Source: G963704535 sp963704535 | GTDB lineage: Bacteria > Chloroflexota > Chloroflexia > Chloroflexales > Roseiflexaceae | Direction: 5' to 3' | Assembly (NCBI GenBank): GCA_963704535.1 | Contig: OY969916.1 | Location: forward strand, 5,146,001 to 5,210,000 | DNA length: 64,000 nucleotides | In this document: positions 55,145 through 64,000 of the stretch, piece after piece | Position numbering within the stretch: position 1 is the first letter of the stretch | How the letters are laid out: each line of letters begins with the position of its first letter | The notes under the pieces: generated by a model | Told to the model about the DNA's origin: nothing | The model's input: the letters and a program-made list of their open reading frames with translations, nothing else | Database searches by the model: none | Made by a program: the position numbers and the translations under genes

Positions 55145-56077
55145 CTACGTATAGCGGAGGAGCGTGATCGCAGCACGAAGCCGGGCGACATCCTCCGGCC
55201 GAACGACGCCCGCGCCGATCGTCATCGTGTTGGCGGCGCCACATGCCACGCCAAGCCGCAGCGCGTCGTCAAGGCGCGCGCCCTGGAGCGCCGCTGCGGC
55301 GAAGCCGGCCAGCACCGCGTCTCCGCTGCCGACCGGGCTGACCAGCGCCACATCGGGCGGGCGAGCCCACCAGGCGCCATCCGCCCCGACCGCCACGGCG
55401 CCTTCGCGCCCCAGCGTCACGATCACCGTGCGCGGGCCGCGCTCGCGTACACGCGCTGCGGCTTCGTGAGCTTCGGCAGGGGTCGTAATCGTGCGACCGA
55501 GCGCTTCGCCAAGCTCGTGCCCATTGACCTTCAGCAGCGCCAGCGGCAGCTCAAGCGCGGCGGCCAGGGCCTGGCCGCTGGTGTCGAGGTACAATGGGCC
55601 GATGGCGAGTAGCGCATCCAGTAGCTCGACAAACTGCGCCACCATCACCCCCGGAGGCAGGCTGCCGGAGATGGCACAGGCGGAGGCGTCATCCGCTGCG
55701 GCGCGCACCGTCGCCGCAAGGGCGGCCCAATCAGCGGCGCTGACCTGTGGGCCACGCTCGTTGATCACCAGTGTATCCGGCACCGCCGGATCCACCACCA
55801 GCACACAGACGCGCGACTCGCCCTCGGCCAGCCAGGACCAGGCCGTCTCCAAACCTTCGGCGGCGGCGAGTGCGGCGATGCGCCGGCCGGCTTCGCCGCC
55901 AAGCGGCCCGCACGCCCGCGCCGGCAGCCCCAGCGCGCGTGCGACCCGCACGACGTTCAGCCCTTTGCCGCCGGCGGCGTCATGTTTCTCGACAACCCGC
56001 GAGACCTCGGCAGCACGAAAGCCGGGCACGATCAGGGTGCGGTCGATCGCGGGATTGGGGGTTAGTGACAGCAGCAT
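55145..56077 (-). CDS. PfkB-family sugar-phosphate kinase (1-phosphofructokinase-like)
   Basis: 310 residues from ATG at 56077. It begins MLLSLTPNPAIDRTLIVPGF, the start typical of FruK/LacC-type kinases. PfkB signature 1 is HDAAGGKGLNVVRVARALG (about 32-50). The C-terminal catalytic block is SPVGSGDAVLAGFAAAAL (general base Asp about 252) with the GSGD anion hole. The N-terminus and length favour 1-phosphofructokinase or tagatose-6-phosphate kinase, but no fru PTS genes are nearby. Divergent from the tRNA-Gly gene, whose promoter lies about 90 bp away. Confidence 0.92.
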   Translation of the reverse strand: MLLSLTPNPAIDRTLIVPGFRAAEVSRVVEKHDAAGGKGLNVVRVARALGLPARACGPLGGEAGRRIAALAAAEGLETAWSWLAEGESRVCVLVVDPAVPDTLVINERGPQVSAADWAALAATVRAAADDASACAISGSLPPGVMVAQFVELLDALLAIGPLYLDTSGQALAAALELPLALLKVNGHELGEALGRTITTPAEAHEAAARVRERGPRTVIVTLGREGAVAVGADGAWWARPPDVALVSPVGSGDAVLAGFAAAALQGARLDDALRLGVACGAANTMTIGAGVVRPEDVARLRAAITLLRYT

Positions 56078-56166
56078 GCAAATCTCAATCCAAGCAGATG
56101 CTTTGTATGTGCTATTGTACACGCTTCCTGACGAGCGTTCGCAGCCACCTGGACCGCGAGCGCGGC

Positions 56167-56195
56167 TTGACGAATCAGCCGAAGACAAGTAGAAT
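56167..56195 (+). promoter_or_regulatory. Sigma-70 promoter of tRNA-Gly
   Basis: TTGACG (56167-56172), 17-bp spacer, TAGAAT (56190-56195); start expected near 56202, about 3 bp before the mature tRNA end. Confidence 0.75.
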
Positions 56196-56204
56196 CCAGG
56201 GCGC

Positions 56205-56278
56205 GCGGGAGTGGCGTAGTGGTAACGCAAGAGCCTTCCAAGCTCCAGTCGCGGGTTCGATTCCCGCCTCCCGTACCA
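56205..56278 (+). tRNA. tRNA-Gly (anticodon UCC)
   Basis: Acceptor GCGGGAG / CTCCCGT (G-U first pair), D-arm GCGT...ACGC, anticodon arm GAGC-CTTCCAA-GCTC, T-arm GCGGG-TTCGATT-CCCGC, A73 and encoded CCA (56276-56278). Anticodon TCC reads GGA/GGG. Confidence 0.97.
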
Positions 56279-56415
56279 AACAAAAGTTCAAACGAGAGCA
56301 ACGATGGGTGAGGAAACGACCAATCCGAGGCGCGCGGCCCGTCCGCCGGCGCTGAGGGTTGGTCGTCGTCTATCGGCAGAGGAAATTCCCTCCGCAATAG
56401 CCAATTAGGAGATCA

Positions 56416-56539
56416 ATGCGGGCTCGCAACGTCACGCTTGCCGCAGCGATAGCCCTGGCGTTCCTGGCCGCTCACGGTCGCCAACGTGCAGCCGAGCCAG
56501 CTCGTGGTCGTCGAGACGCAGGTATTAGTCATCCTATGA
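56416..56539 (+). pseudogene. Possible short secreted/membrane peptide with a frame break
   Basis: GGAG precedes ATG at 56416. The first 20 codons give a hydrophobic segment (MRARNVTLAAAIALAFLAA). Dropping one base near 56473 continues as LTVANVQPSQLVVVETQV to TGA at 56537-56539, giving about 40 residues. It may be a truncated membrane protein or chance. Confidence 0.2.
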
Positions 56540-56560
56540 GGCTGCGCCTCACACACAGCC

Positions 56561-56626
56561 ATGAAAATGTGGGAGGGCTTTTCTTGAGGGGCAGCCCCCT
56601 CAAACTCCCCTATTTTCACGTTAGGT
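56561..56626. repeat. Repeat family A, copy 8
   Basis: ATGAAAATGTGGGAGGGC TTTTCTTGAGGGGC / GCCCCCTCAAACTCCCC TATTTTCACGTTAGG; the outer ends have changed but still pair (GAAAAT / ATTTTC). Confidence 0.7.
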
Positions 56627-56931
56627 CCTGATCGATCCTACCCGGCGCGAACGGAATTCCTGGTCCAGCCGCGACCAACGGCAACGCCGACACGGACAAG
56701 CACGCCAACGACCACGATCGTGCCGAGCGCAACGCCAACCGGGACACAGACACCAATGTCGATGCCTACGCGGTAGACCCACAACGGCAACGCCCGGACT
56801 GGACTTATGTGGCAGCAAACGCCGCAGCCAGGCCGGGCGTTTGTTGTCCGTTCGGCTCTAGCTCCAAGAGGTCGCCAACCCCACGCCATAATAGACGCAG
56901 AGCTTCTGCAACGTATCAAAGTCGATCCGTC

Positions 56932-57207
56932 TCAGCCCTCCGCAACGTGACGCACCCGGTCCTTGCCGCTGCGGGCCTTGACATCGTAGGTCGACACATC
57001 AACACACACAACGATGCCGGGCAGCTCCGAATGAACCGCGACACCACCCCAGGAGGCTGGGCGGTAATAGTCGGTCATGCCGTCGCACTCGTCCGGATCG
57101 TAGTCAAACACGTTCCAACCGCGCTGCTGCAATGCCACGCCGATGCGGGCTGTGGCGCGCTGTTTATCCAGATAATGACTGTTAGTGAATTGCTTACGCC
57201 CCATCAC
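56932..57207 (-). CDS. Hypothetical protein fragment (91 aa)
   Basis: Open from ATG (57207) to 56932. The composition is protein-like (RIGVALQQRGWNVFDYDPDE, MTDYYRPASWGGVAVH, GIVVCVDVSTYDVK), unlike neighbouring shadow frames. It resembles small accessory proteins of mobile elements in general style, but no family can be named with confidence. The C-terminus may be truncated. It lies in the debris region after tRNA-Gly. Confidence 0.4.
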   Translation of the reverse strand: MMGRKQFTNSHYLDKQRATARIGVALQQRGWNVFDYDPDECDGMTDYYRPASWGGVAVHSELPGIVVCVDVSTYDVKARSGKDRVRHVAEG

Positions 57208-57349
57208 AACCGCTGCGAGATAACGTGGGATGCTTTTATTCTTCGAGCCCCTTACCCCTCCGAATGCCCTCTATCACCTTTGTCATTGAAGGATCATCGG
57301 GCCATCACAGCAATTCTATGGGCTCACGAGGTACAGTAGCGCATAATCA

Positions 57350-57425
57350 GGCTTAGAGCCGGCCCCAAAAAAAACACCCTTCGATCCACACTCCAGACCG
57401 ATCAGGATGCGGTTTTTCGCACCCT
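57350..57425. repeat. Repeat family G, diverged copy
   Basis: CACCCTTCGATCC...GATCAGGATGCGGTTTTTCGCACC shares the order CACCCTT-GAT...CAGGATGCGGTTnTTCG with 49507-49588, but the inverted ends are eroded. Confidence 0.4.
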
Positions 57426-57477
57426 GACCGCCCTATCGAATGCTGCCCTCCAAACTTGCGTAAGACGGAGGATGACG

Positions 57478-59145
57478 ATGCGAAGTATCAAACCCCTGCA
57501 CACTACACCCACCGCACCACCAGAGCCTGCCGGCCTGACCTCCTGGCTGCCGCTGCTGACCCTCACCACACTGGCGCTAACCCTCTTCCTGTCAACCCTG
57601 CGTGCTATCATCGCCCGTATGGCCCAGTCTAATCGGATTTTTATAGTGTCGCCCGGCTTGCCGCCCCCATTATGGGCCAGGCGCCACTGGCGGCAGGTGT
57701 TGAGCCTGGCGTTGGTGCTGCTCCTGTTTGGTGCTGCCTGGTGGCTGCGCAGCCCACTGCACCATCTGCCGCTCGAGCGCGATGAGGGCGCATACGCCGA
57801 GATCGCCAAGCGCTGGTTTGCGGGCGCGGCGCTCTACCGCGATTTGTTCGATCATAAGCCCCCGTTTGTCTATGTTATCTATGGCCTTGCGCCGCTCTTC
57901 GCCGATGAGCCGGTCGTGGCCGTGCGCACGCTGGCGACAATCTATCTTATGCTTGTTGGAGCGGCGACCGCGGCGTTGGCTTGGCGTCTGTACGGTAAAG
58001 TAGCCACCGTGAGCGGGCTGCTGTTGGCAATCGTTTACGGTAGCAGCCTTGCGTTCCAGGGACTGACGTTTAACAGCGAGGCGATTATGGCGCTGCCCGC
58101 CACGCTGGCCTGCCTGCTCGTGGTAGCCGGAATGCAGGGGCGGCGCTACTGGCCCCTGGCGCTCGGCGGCGTTGGGGTGGGCGTGGCAGTCGCGGCCAAG
58201 CTGGTCGGCGTGCTGCTGCTGCCGCCCCTGGCGCTGGCGCCCCTGCTGCTGGGCTGGCCCCGAGGCCAGCGCCTTGCCGCGTTGGGCCTGGCGCTCGCCG
58301 GTGTGTCACTGCCCTGGCTCATCTTCGCGGCGCTCCTCTGGCAGCAGGACGCGCTCCCGGCCGCCTTTGAGGCGCTTGTGCTCTACAACAGCATCTACGC
58401 CCAGGAGAGCGTCGCGATCGGCTGGGACCCGGTCTGGCTGTGGAATATCTGGGCGCCGATGCTGCCGCTGTTGCTACCGGCGATCTTCGGGTTGCTTGTC
58501 ACCTGGCGGGCTGGCGGTAAATGCTCGGCGGCGCATGCTGTGACGGCGCTGTGGGGCTTGGCGCTACTGGCCTCCGCGCTGTTGAGCCTGCGCGCCTACC
58601 CGCACTACTATCTCGCCACGGTTCCATTTTGCAGCATATGGGCCGGCGCGGGGATCGCCTGGCTGGGCGGACACACGCGTGGTATAGCACGGGCGGCGTT
58701 GGCGCTGGCGCTGCTGGCGGCGTTGCTCGCGCTGGTTGTGCAGCCGGTGCAGGCCGTGCGCGAGCTGAACGGCAAGATCCCCCACGAGCAGAGCGGCACA
58801 CTCTATGGGTACGATGGCTGGATGTTCTTTGGCGTCGCCGATACGGTGGCCGGATATGTACGCCAGCATGTCGGGCCGGATCAGCGGATCTTTGTCTGGG
58901 CGGCCGAGCCGGAGATTTACTATCTCGCCGAACGAGCGCCGGCCACGCGCTTTGTCTACTATTACCCGGTCGAACGTCTGCCGGGCGGTCAAGAGCAACT
59001 GATGAACGCGCTACGCGCCGATCCGCCGCCGCTGATCATCACATATCATGATGCCCGGCCCATAGGCTTCGATCCATTTATGCCCGACCATGGCTACACT
59101 CTGCGTATAACTGTCGCCGGCTACGACATCTACGAGCGCCCATAG
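57478..59145 (+). CDS. GT-C fold membrane glycosyltransferase (ArnT/PMT-like)
   Basis: 555 residues. ATG at 57478 (GGAGG 9 bp upstream) is preferred over the ATG two codons earlier. An N-terminal helix at about 22-45, then about ten to eleven helices. The first extracytoplasmic loop has the GT-C acidic motif LERDEGAYAEIAKRWF and the typical LYRDLFDHKPPFVYVIYGL. The C-terminal 100 residues are soluble and extracytoplasmic. Such enzymes transfer sugars from polyprenyl-phosphate donors to lipids or proteins; donor and acceptor are unknown here. A plus-strand gene with no partners. Confidence 0.88.
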   Translation: MRSIKPLHTTPTAPPEPAGLTSWLPLLTLTTLALTLFLSTLRAIIARMAQSNRIFIVSPGLPPPLWARRHWRQVLSLALVLLLFGAAWWLRSPLHHLPLERDEGAYAEIAKRWFAGAALYRDLFDHKPPFVYVIYGLAPLFADEPVVAVRTLATIYLMLVGAATAALAWRLYGKVATVSGLLLAIVYGSSLAFQGLTFNSEAIMALPATLACLLVVAGMQGRRYWPLALGGVGVGVAVAAKLVGVLLLPPLALAPLLLGWPRGQRLAALGLALAGVSLPWLIFAALLWQQDALPAAFEALVLYNSIYAQESVAIGWDPVWLWNIWAPMLPLLLPAIFGLLVTWRAGGKCSAAHAVTALWGLALLASALLSLRAYPHYYLATVPFCSIWAGAGIAWLGGHTRGIARAALALALLAALLALVVQPVQAVRELNGKIPHEQSGTLYGYDGWMFFGVADTVAGYVRQHVGPDQRIFVWAAEPEIYYLAERAPATRFVYYYPVERLPGGQEQLMNALRADPPPLIITYHDARPIGFDPFMPDHGYTLRITVAGYDIYERP

Positions 59146-59840
59146 CCTATACGATCCTCGAAGCCACGCGAAGTAACGCGAAGTAACACGAATAAAATCG
59201 CCGCCGGCGCACATAGATGCACCTGGGGGGCCTAGTTTAGGGGAAGCAGGGCAACATGTCTCTAACCGAAAGATGTATGTGGGAGGTGTATTTTGACCAG
59301 ATTGATGGTACACGGCGTGCTGCAAGGGGAAGGGTGATATTTCACGATACTGTAGCGTGAATTGACCGACATGTCTATTTTTTTGCCTGTAATAACCGCT
59401 ATTCAGTGACATCAGACGCTGCGCTCTACTTGAATGATATGCAAGAAATCCATCATATTCTCGAAGTCCATGATTCGATGTGTAGCGTTATTTCGCACAA
59501 TACTGCCGAATATGGCTTCTTGAATAGAAGATGGAACCAATACGTATCAACCAGCGTCATGGCAGTGTAGGATCATCTCGTCAGCTTACAATGATGCATG
59601 AAGGGGACATCACACAGCACGGCAAAAAGAGGAGGAAGTGATAGGGATATTGCTCGATGCGATCACCCAAGCGCTGCAAGCTGCGACGCCGGAAATTGTG
59701 TACGGATCTAACCCTGGAGATTCTCCGCCCTCCACGACAGGATGCGGTATGTCATCTCCCTGCTCGTCCGCCTTGTGCAACGATGGCGCGCTTGATGTAC
59801 CAAATCAGCGGCGGACGAGCAGAGTGTATGCTGGATGCGT
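59146..59840. other. 695-bp AT-richer spacer, no gene recognised
   Basis: Begins with CGCGAAGTAACGCGAAGTAAC-type heptad repeats (59165-59195), then AT-rich DNA (59230-59640) with stops in all frames. Short frames at 59638-59850 do not look like proteins. Holds the 3' ends of convergent genes. The composition differs from the rest of the window, which could reflect transferred DNA. Confidence 0.5.
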
Positions 59841-62800
59841 TTACTGACAGGTGAAGTGCGTAGCCGCATCGGGATGCGCGGGACGTGTGTTTTGCCTCAG
59901 ATTGCTGTCGAAGACGATGCCGATCTCGCGGAAGCCTGATGCCTTCGAATTCGTAGGTTCAAAGGCGCCGTCGCCCTCGGCCAGTTGCTGGAGGAATGTG
60001 ATCAGCTGCTTGCTTGACGCGCGGGTCACAACGGGAGCTTGCGTGGCCCCATTGCACCCGTAGTACACGTTGTAGCTGCCGTTCCAGTCGAGTAGCCGGT
60101 CGCCTTGGATAGCGCCGTTGTCCGCGACGTTGGCCTGGAGCGCATCCTGTCCCCAGCCGCCGTAGACGATATCGGCGCCCTGATGATTGTCCGCCCCGCC
60201 GTAGGCGAACCACGGCGCCGGGTCGGTCGCAAATGGCTCCATCGCCGGCCGTGGCACAACATCCAGGTAGTCGTTGCCATAGCCGCCCCAAACGTGGTCC
60301 TCCCCGCGACCGCCCCACACAACGTCATCGCCGTCGCCACCGAACACTTGGTCCGCGTCGGTGGTTGCCGGAAGGGGGTCGCCGGTTGCCTGATCGCCGT
60401 CGCCGTCGCCATTGATCAGGTCGTTGCCAGCCCCGCCATGCACACTGTCAGCGCCATCGCCGCCCAGCAAGATGTCGTTCCCGCCGGCGCGGTCGCCGTC
60501 GGTGAAGGCGAACAGCGTGACCTGCCGGTGGAGAGTCCCGCGCCGGAAGATCGTCGCCGCGATTGGCGGTTGGCTCACGCGGATTCGCCGGTCAAGCTCG
60601 TCCGGATCGTCGACGCCATTGCCCAGGAGGTTAGTGGTGATTGCCCCCAGGTCGCCGACGAGCGCGTCATCGCCTATGCCACCACTGAGCATGTCGTCGC
60701 CAAGCTGCCCGTACATCTCGTCATGCCCGGCCTCGCCACCGATCTCGTCGTTGCCGTAGGTGCCGGTGCGCTCCGCCTTCCGAGTCATCGTCACCTCACG
60801 CACCACTAGGTCGTAGCCAAAGTCTTCGAGCCGCAGCCAGCGCCCACCACTATCGAGTGGTCGCTCGATGGCGCCGTTGTCCCCCAGGATGACGTCGTCG
60901 CCGTCACCGCCGCGTAGGCGGTCGTCGCCATCCTGGGTGGTGGCCTGGGGGGTATGGTTGCTGTCCGCGCTGCCGCCGATGAGATCGTCGGCTCCCGCGT
61001 CTCCAGCGATCGTATCGTTGCCGCCGTTGCCCTCCAGCAGGTCGTCGCCATTGCCGCCGAAGAGCAGGTCATCGCCGGCCTGGCCGTAGAGCAGATCGTC
61101 GTTGTCATCTCCCAGCAGCGTGTCGTCGCCGCTGACGACCAGCGCGTCATGCGAGTCAACATCGAGCAGGATGCGCGGGTCGTGCCGGATGCCCTCGTTG
61201 TAGCTGTTCTGCCGCCACTGACCCCGACCAGGTTTGGCAGGGTATCGGGCTAGGCTTGCCGGTCTGCACGCGTGTGAGGATCGCGTTGTCGCCGGCGATG
61301 ACGTCGAAGCCGGCGCCGCCGGAGATCATGTCGTCGTCGTCGAGCCGGCCGGGCGTACCGCTCGGACCATCGGCGTTGATCCGGCCCGTGCCACCGACCA
61401 GATCGTCATTCCCGTCCCCACCCGCCAGGGTGTCGCGGTCGGCATTACCTTCCAGGTAGTCATCCCCGGCCCCGCCGAAGAGCGCATCGTCGCCGCCCTG
61501 CCCGTAGAGCAGATCGTCGCCGCCCTCGCCATGCAGCCGGTCGTCGCGCCCCAGCGTGACAGAGCCGCCGACCGTGCTGACCTCGAACAGGGTCACGTTG
61601 CGTACGATGCTGAGGTTGAAGGCGTTAACCTGCCAGCGACCGCAGCTAAGCGGGCGCGCGATCGCCGCATTGTCACCCGTCAGCACGTCGAAATCGCTGG
61701 TGAGGATGGATGCGCTATCGCCACCAAAGAGCGTGTCGCTGCCGTCAAGCCGCCCTGGCGCGGCGCTGCCCCCAATCAGGTCGTCCTGGCCCGCGTCGCC
61801 GCGCAAGGCGTCGTGGGCGCTGTTGCCCTCCAGGTAGTCGTCACCCGCTCCGCCGAAGAGCGCATCATCGCCGCCCTGCCCGTAGAGCAGGTCGTCACTA
61901 CCCTCGCCGTGCAATTGATCGCTGCCACTCGTCTGGTCGCCGATCGATGGCCCGCCGAGAAGCTGCTCATCGAAGAGGATGACGGTGCGGCGAACCGAGC
62001 CGTTGAAGGCGTTGATCTGCCACTGCCCGAAGCTGAGCGGGCGGGTGATCCGGGCGTTGTCACCCGTCAGCACGTCGAAGTCGCCCCCAAGATCGCTCTG
62101 ACCATCGCCGCCGTGCAGCAGGTCGTCGGCATCCATTCGGCCCGGCGCGTCGCTTCCGCCCAGGATGTCAGTCCTGGCCGGTGTCGCCGTAGATCGCGTC
62201 GGTCGCGGCGTTCCCCTGCATGAAATCGTCGTTCGCGCCGCCGCGCATCATATCGCCACCACCCTGGCCCCACATCCGGTCGTTGCCGTCGCCGCCGAAC
62301 ATGTGGTCGCCGGCGGCGACGGTCAGGTCAGGGCTGTCGATATCGAGCAGGGTGATGACGCGGATGGCCGCGCCATCGAAGCTGGTCACGCCACCGGGGC
62401 GAGTGATCTGCGCGTTATCGCCGGCCAAGAAGTCGTGCTGCGCGCCGCCGTCGATGGTGTCGTCCACATCCGCGGTGCCGACCGTGGAAGTGCCGCCGAT
62501 CAAGTCATCCTGGTCGGCATCGCCGAAGATCGTATCGACGCCCTGGTTGCCTTCGGCGTAGTCGTCGCCGATGCCGCCGCGCATGGTGTCAGCGCCGTCG
62601 TTGCCCCACATACGGTCGTCGCCGCTGTCGCCATGCATCTCGTCATCGTCGGCGTTGCCCTCCATGATGTCATTCTCGGTATCGCCGCGCATGATGTCGT
62701 TGCCGCCGTTGCCGAACAGCCTATCCTGGCCGGCGTCGCCGTTCATGGTGTCGCCGCCGCCCTCGCCGTAGAGCACGTCGTCGTCTCCACCGCCAGAGAG

Positions 62801-64000
62801 GCTGTCGCCATCGCCCAGGTCCTCGCTGAACGAAACGGAGGTCGCGTCGCCCTGGCCGGCCGGCCGCACGGCGCTGCCGTCGTCGCCGAACAGGTAGTCA
62901 CGACCGGGGCCACCTTCCAGCCGGTCGATGCCCAGGCCGCCACTGAGGTCGTCGCCGCCGTCCTCGCCGAAGAGGAAATCATTGTCCGCGCGGCCGAACA
63001 GGTCGTCGTCGCCGCCCTGCCCGCGCAGGGTATCGTTCTGCGCGCCGCCGTCGAGCGTGTCGTGGCCTTCGCCGGTCAGCCGCCCATCGCTGCTGAAGAC
63101 GGGCGAACCCATGCGGGTACCTTCGCCATCGCCGTCGATGCTGTCATCGCCGCCATTGCCGCACAGGCGATCGTCGCCGTCCTGACCGGCCAGGTAGTCG
63201 ACATCCGGCCCGCCAAAGAGACTGTCGTTGTCGAAGCCGCCCTGGATGATGTCGCGGTCCGTCTGCCCTGGGTCGGGGGGCGCCGCGCTGTCGCATTGCT
63301 CGTCAGACGTGCCATTGCCGAAGAGCGTGTCGTCGCCGAAGCCGCCGTCGATCAGGTCATCGCCCCAGCCGCCCTTGATCATATCGTCGAGATCAGGAGC
63401 GGGACCGGCGATCGCAGCAGTTCGCGTCACCACCGTGCCGTTCTGGAGGAGCGAGCCGAGCTGGTTGGAGCCTGGGCCACCGCTCAACCGATCGTTGCCG
63501 TCGCCACCATTGATCGTATCGCGGCCTGGGCCACCGATGACGACATCATTGTCCGCGTCGCCGTCGAGCTGCGGGTCGTCGCCGAAGCTGCCGTCGAGCA
63601 CATCATCGCCCGCCCCGCCCAGCAGGGTGTCGCCGCCATCGCCGCCGGAGAGCGTATCGTTGTGGTCTCCGCCCATCAACCTGTCAATGCCATCGCCACC
63701 ATTCAACTCATCGTCGCCCAGCCCGCCCTCCAATTCCGACGCCACGGTGAAGGTGATCGGCTGCTTGGTCTGGAGATCGACCCCCGCTTCAAGCGAGATC
63801 CTGTCGTTCTCATTGCCGCCATTCGCGTAGACTTTCCCGCCGTCGAGCACTGTCTCCTCTTCATAAACTCCGAAGGCGCTAATCGAGATACGGGTGCCGC
63901 CGCCCACACCGGGGGGATAGGCGTTCTCCGCCGAGATCTGGCGAACGACGAACTTCTCGTCAGTATCATCGCTGGCGTTGGGCAGATTTCGCAAGCCGGC
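59841..64000 (-). CDS. Giant RTX (hemolysin-type) calcium-binding repeat protein, partial (two frame breaks)
   Basis: At least 1385 residues; the N-terminus lies beyond the right edge. Dozens of nonapeptide GGxGxDxLx repeats (GGAGDDVLDG, GGDGNDRLSG, GQGGDDALFGG and so on) form calcium-binding beta-rolls in long blocks. About six blocks are separated by a recurring non-RTX unit beginning GDNAxIxRPL and including WQxNAFNxSxxRxVxLFD. The C-terminus (about 80 residues, ending FDSNLRQNTRPAHPDAATHFTCQ-like, Cys near the end) lacks RTX repeats. Frames break near 62170 and 61250; removing one base at each keeps the repeat register. Typically secreted by type I secretion in Gram-negatives; no secretion genes are in view. 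Likely an adhesin or surface-layer-like protein. Confidence 0.9.

Larger units (their letters stand above)
56279..57477. other. 1.2-kb region of gene debris downstream of tRNA-Gly
   Basis: Contains a possible broken small ORF (56416-56539), repeat A copy 8 (56561-56626) and low-complexity GCCAACG-rich DNA (56640-56800) that encodes only Val-Gly stretches on the minus strand. It also has one plausible protein fragment (56932-57207), a family F word (57228-57255) and a diverged family G element (57350-57425). It looks like degraded foreign or duplicated DNA next to a tRNA gene. Confidence 0.5.

Noticed and set aside
59638..59854. Two overlapping 65-69 codon frames upstream of the RTX gene end
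   Set aside because: No recognisable sequence, Cys/Arg-rich, and no clear initiation signal.

Overview
The window is GC-rich chromosomal DNA, most likely from a filamentous or aerobic member of the Chloroflexota (Chloroflexales-like). The evidence is a long RpoC with a coiled-coil insertion, Tat/lipoprotein family 5 binding proteins, FIMAH-tailed and PT-linker secreted proteins, and many short palindromic intergenic repeats. The genus cannot be fixed from sequence alone. No rRNA, CRISPR array, transposase or prophage is visible. Nearly all genes lie on the minus strand.

Layout: 0-9.4 kb holds rpoC and rpoB, with a free-standing LAGLIDADG homing endonuclease squeezed between them. Next comes tRNA-Arg(UCU) and a cupin. 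10.4-18.1 kb is a complete family 5 ABC importer (binding protein, two permeases, two ATPases) headed by a LacI-family regulator, so oligosaccharide uptake is more likely than peptide uptake. 18.3-25.4 kb has a large multi-PAS hybrid histidine kinase and a GH63-like glucosidase. 26-38.5 kb is a run of exported proteins: LVIVD-propeller protein, subtilisin, amidohydrolase, OB-fold protein, beta-helix protein, zinc carboxypeptidase and lipoprotein. Three of these share one C-terminal module. 38.6-45 kb carries an NMT1/THI5-type ABC importer flanked by two paralogous binding proteins, a low-GC methyltransferase and an MFS symporter. 45.3-56.1 kb has a calerythrin-like EF-hand protein, a two-component pair, an M42 aminopeptidase, a membrane protein, a GH18 protein, a small zincin, an ECF sigma factor and a PfkB kinase. 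tRNA-Gly(UCC) is followed by gene debris, a GT-C type membrane glycosyltransferase and a giant RTX calcium-binding repeat protein that runs off the right edge.

Two themes stand out. First, 17 reading-frame breaks occur in eight genes (nine of them in rpoB/rpoC), and each one I examined is repaired by removing exactly one base. This looks like insertion-biased consensus error, not gene decay. Second, the intergenic DNA is unusually structured. It has at least seven families of small palindromic elements: a 105-bp long-hairpin element with compensatory changes, a four-hairpin element flanking one gene, a stop-codon-hugging G-rich hairpin, hairpins whose arms are 7-8 bp tandem repeats, and others. 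There is also a 10-unit 21-bp array with GATC at two-helical-turn spacing.

The most interesting biological candidate is the homing endonuclease gene whose stop codon abuts the rpoC ribosome-binding site. It sits next to a 30-codon stretch of rpoC that is synonymously recoded with otherwise rare codons, as expected for co-conversion or self-immunity at a homing site.
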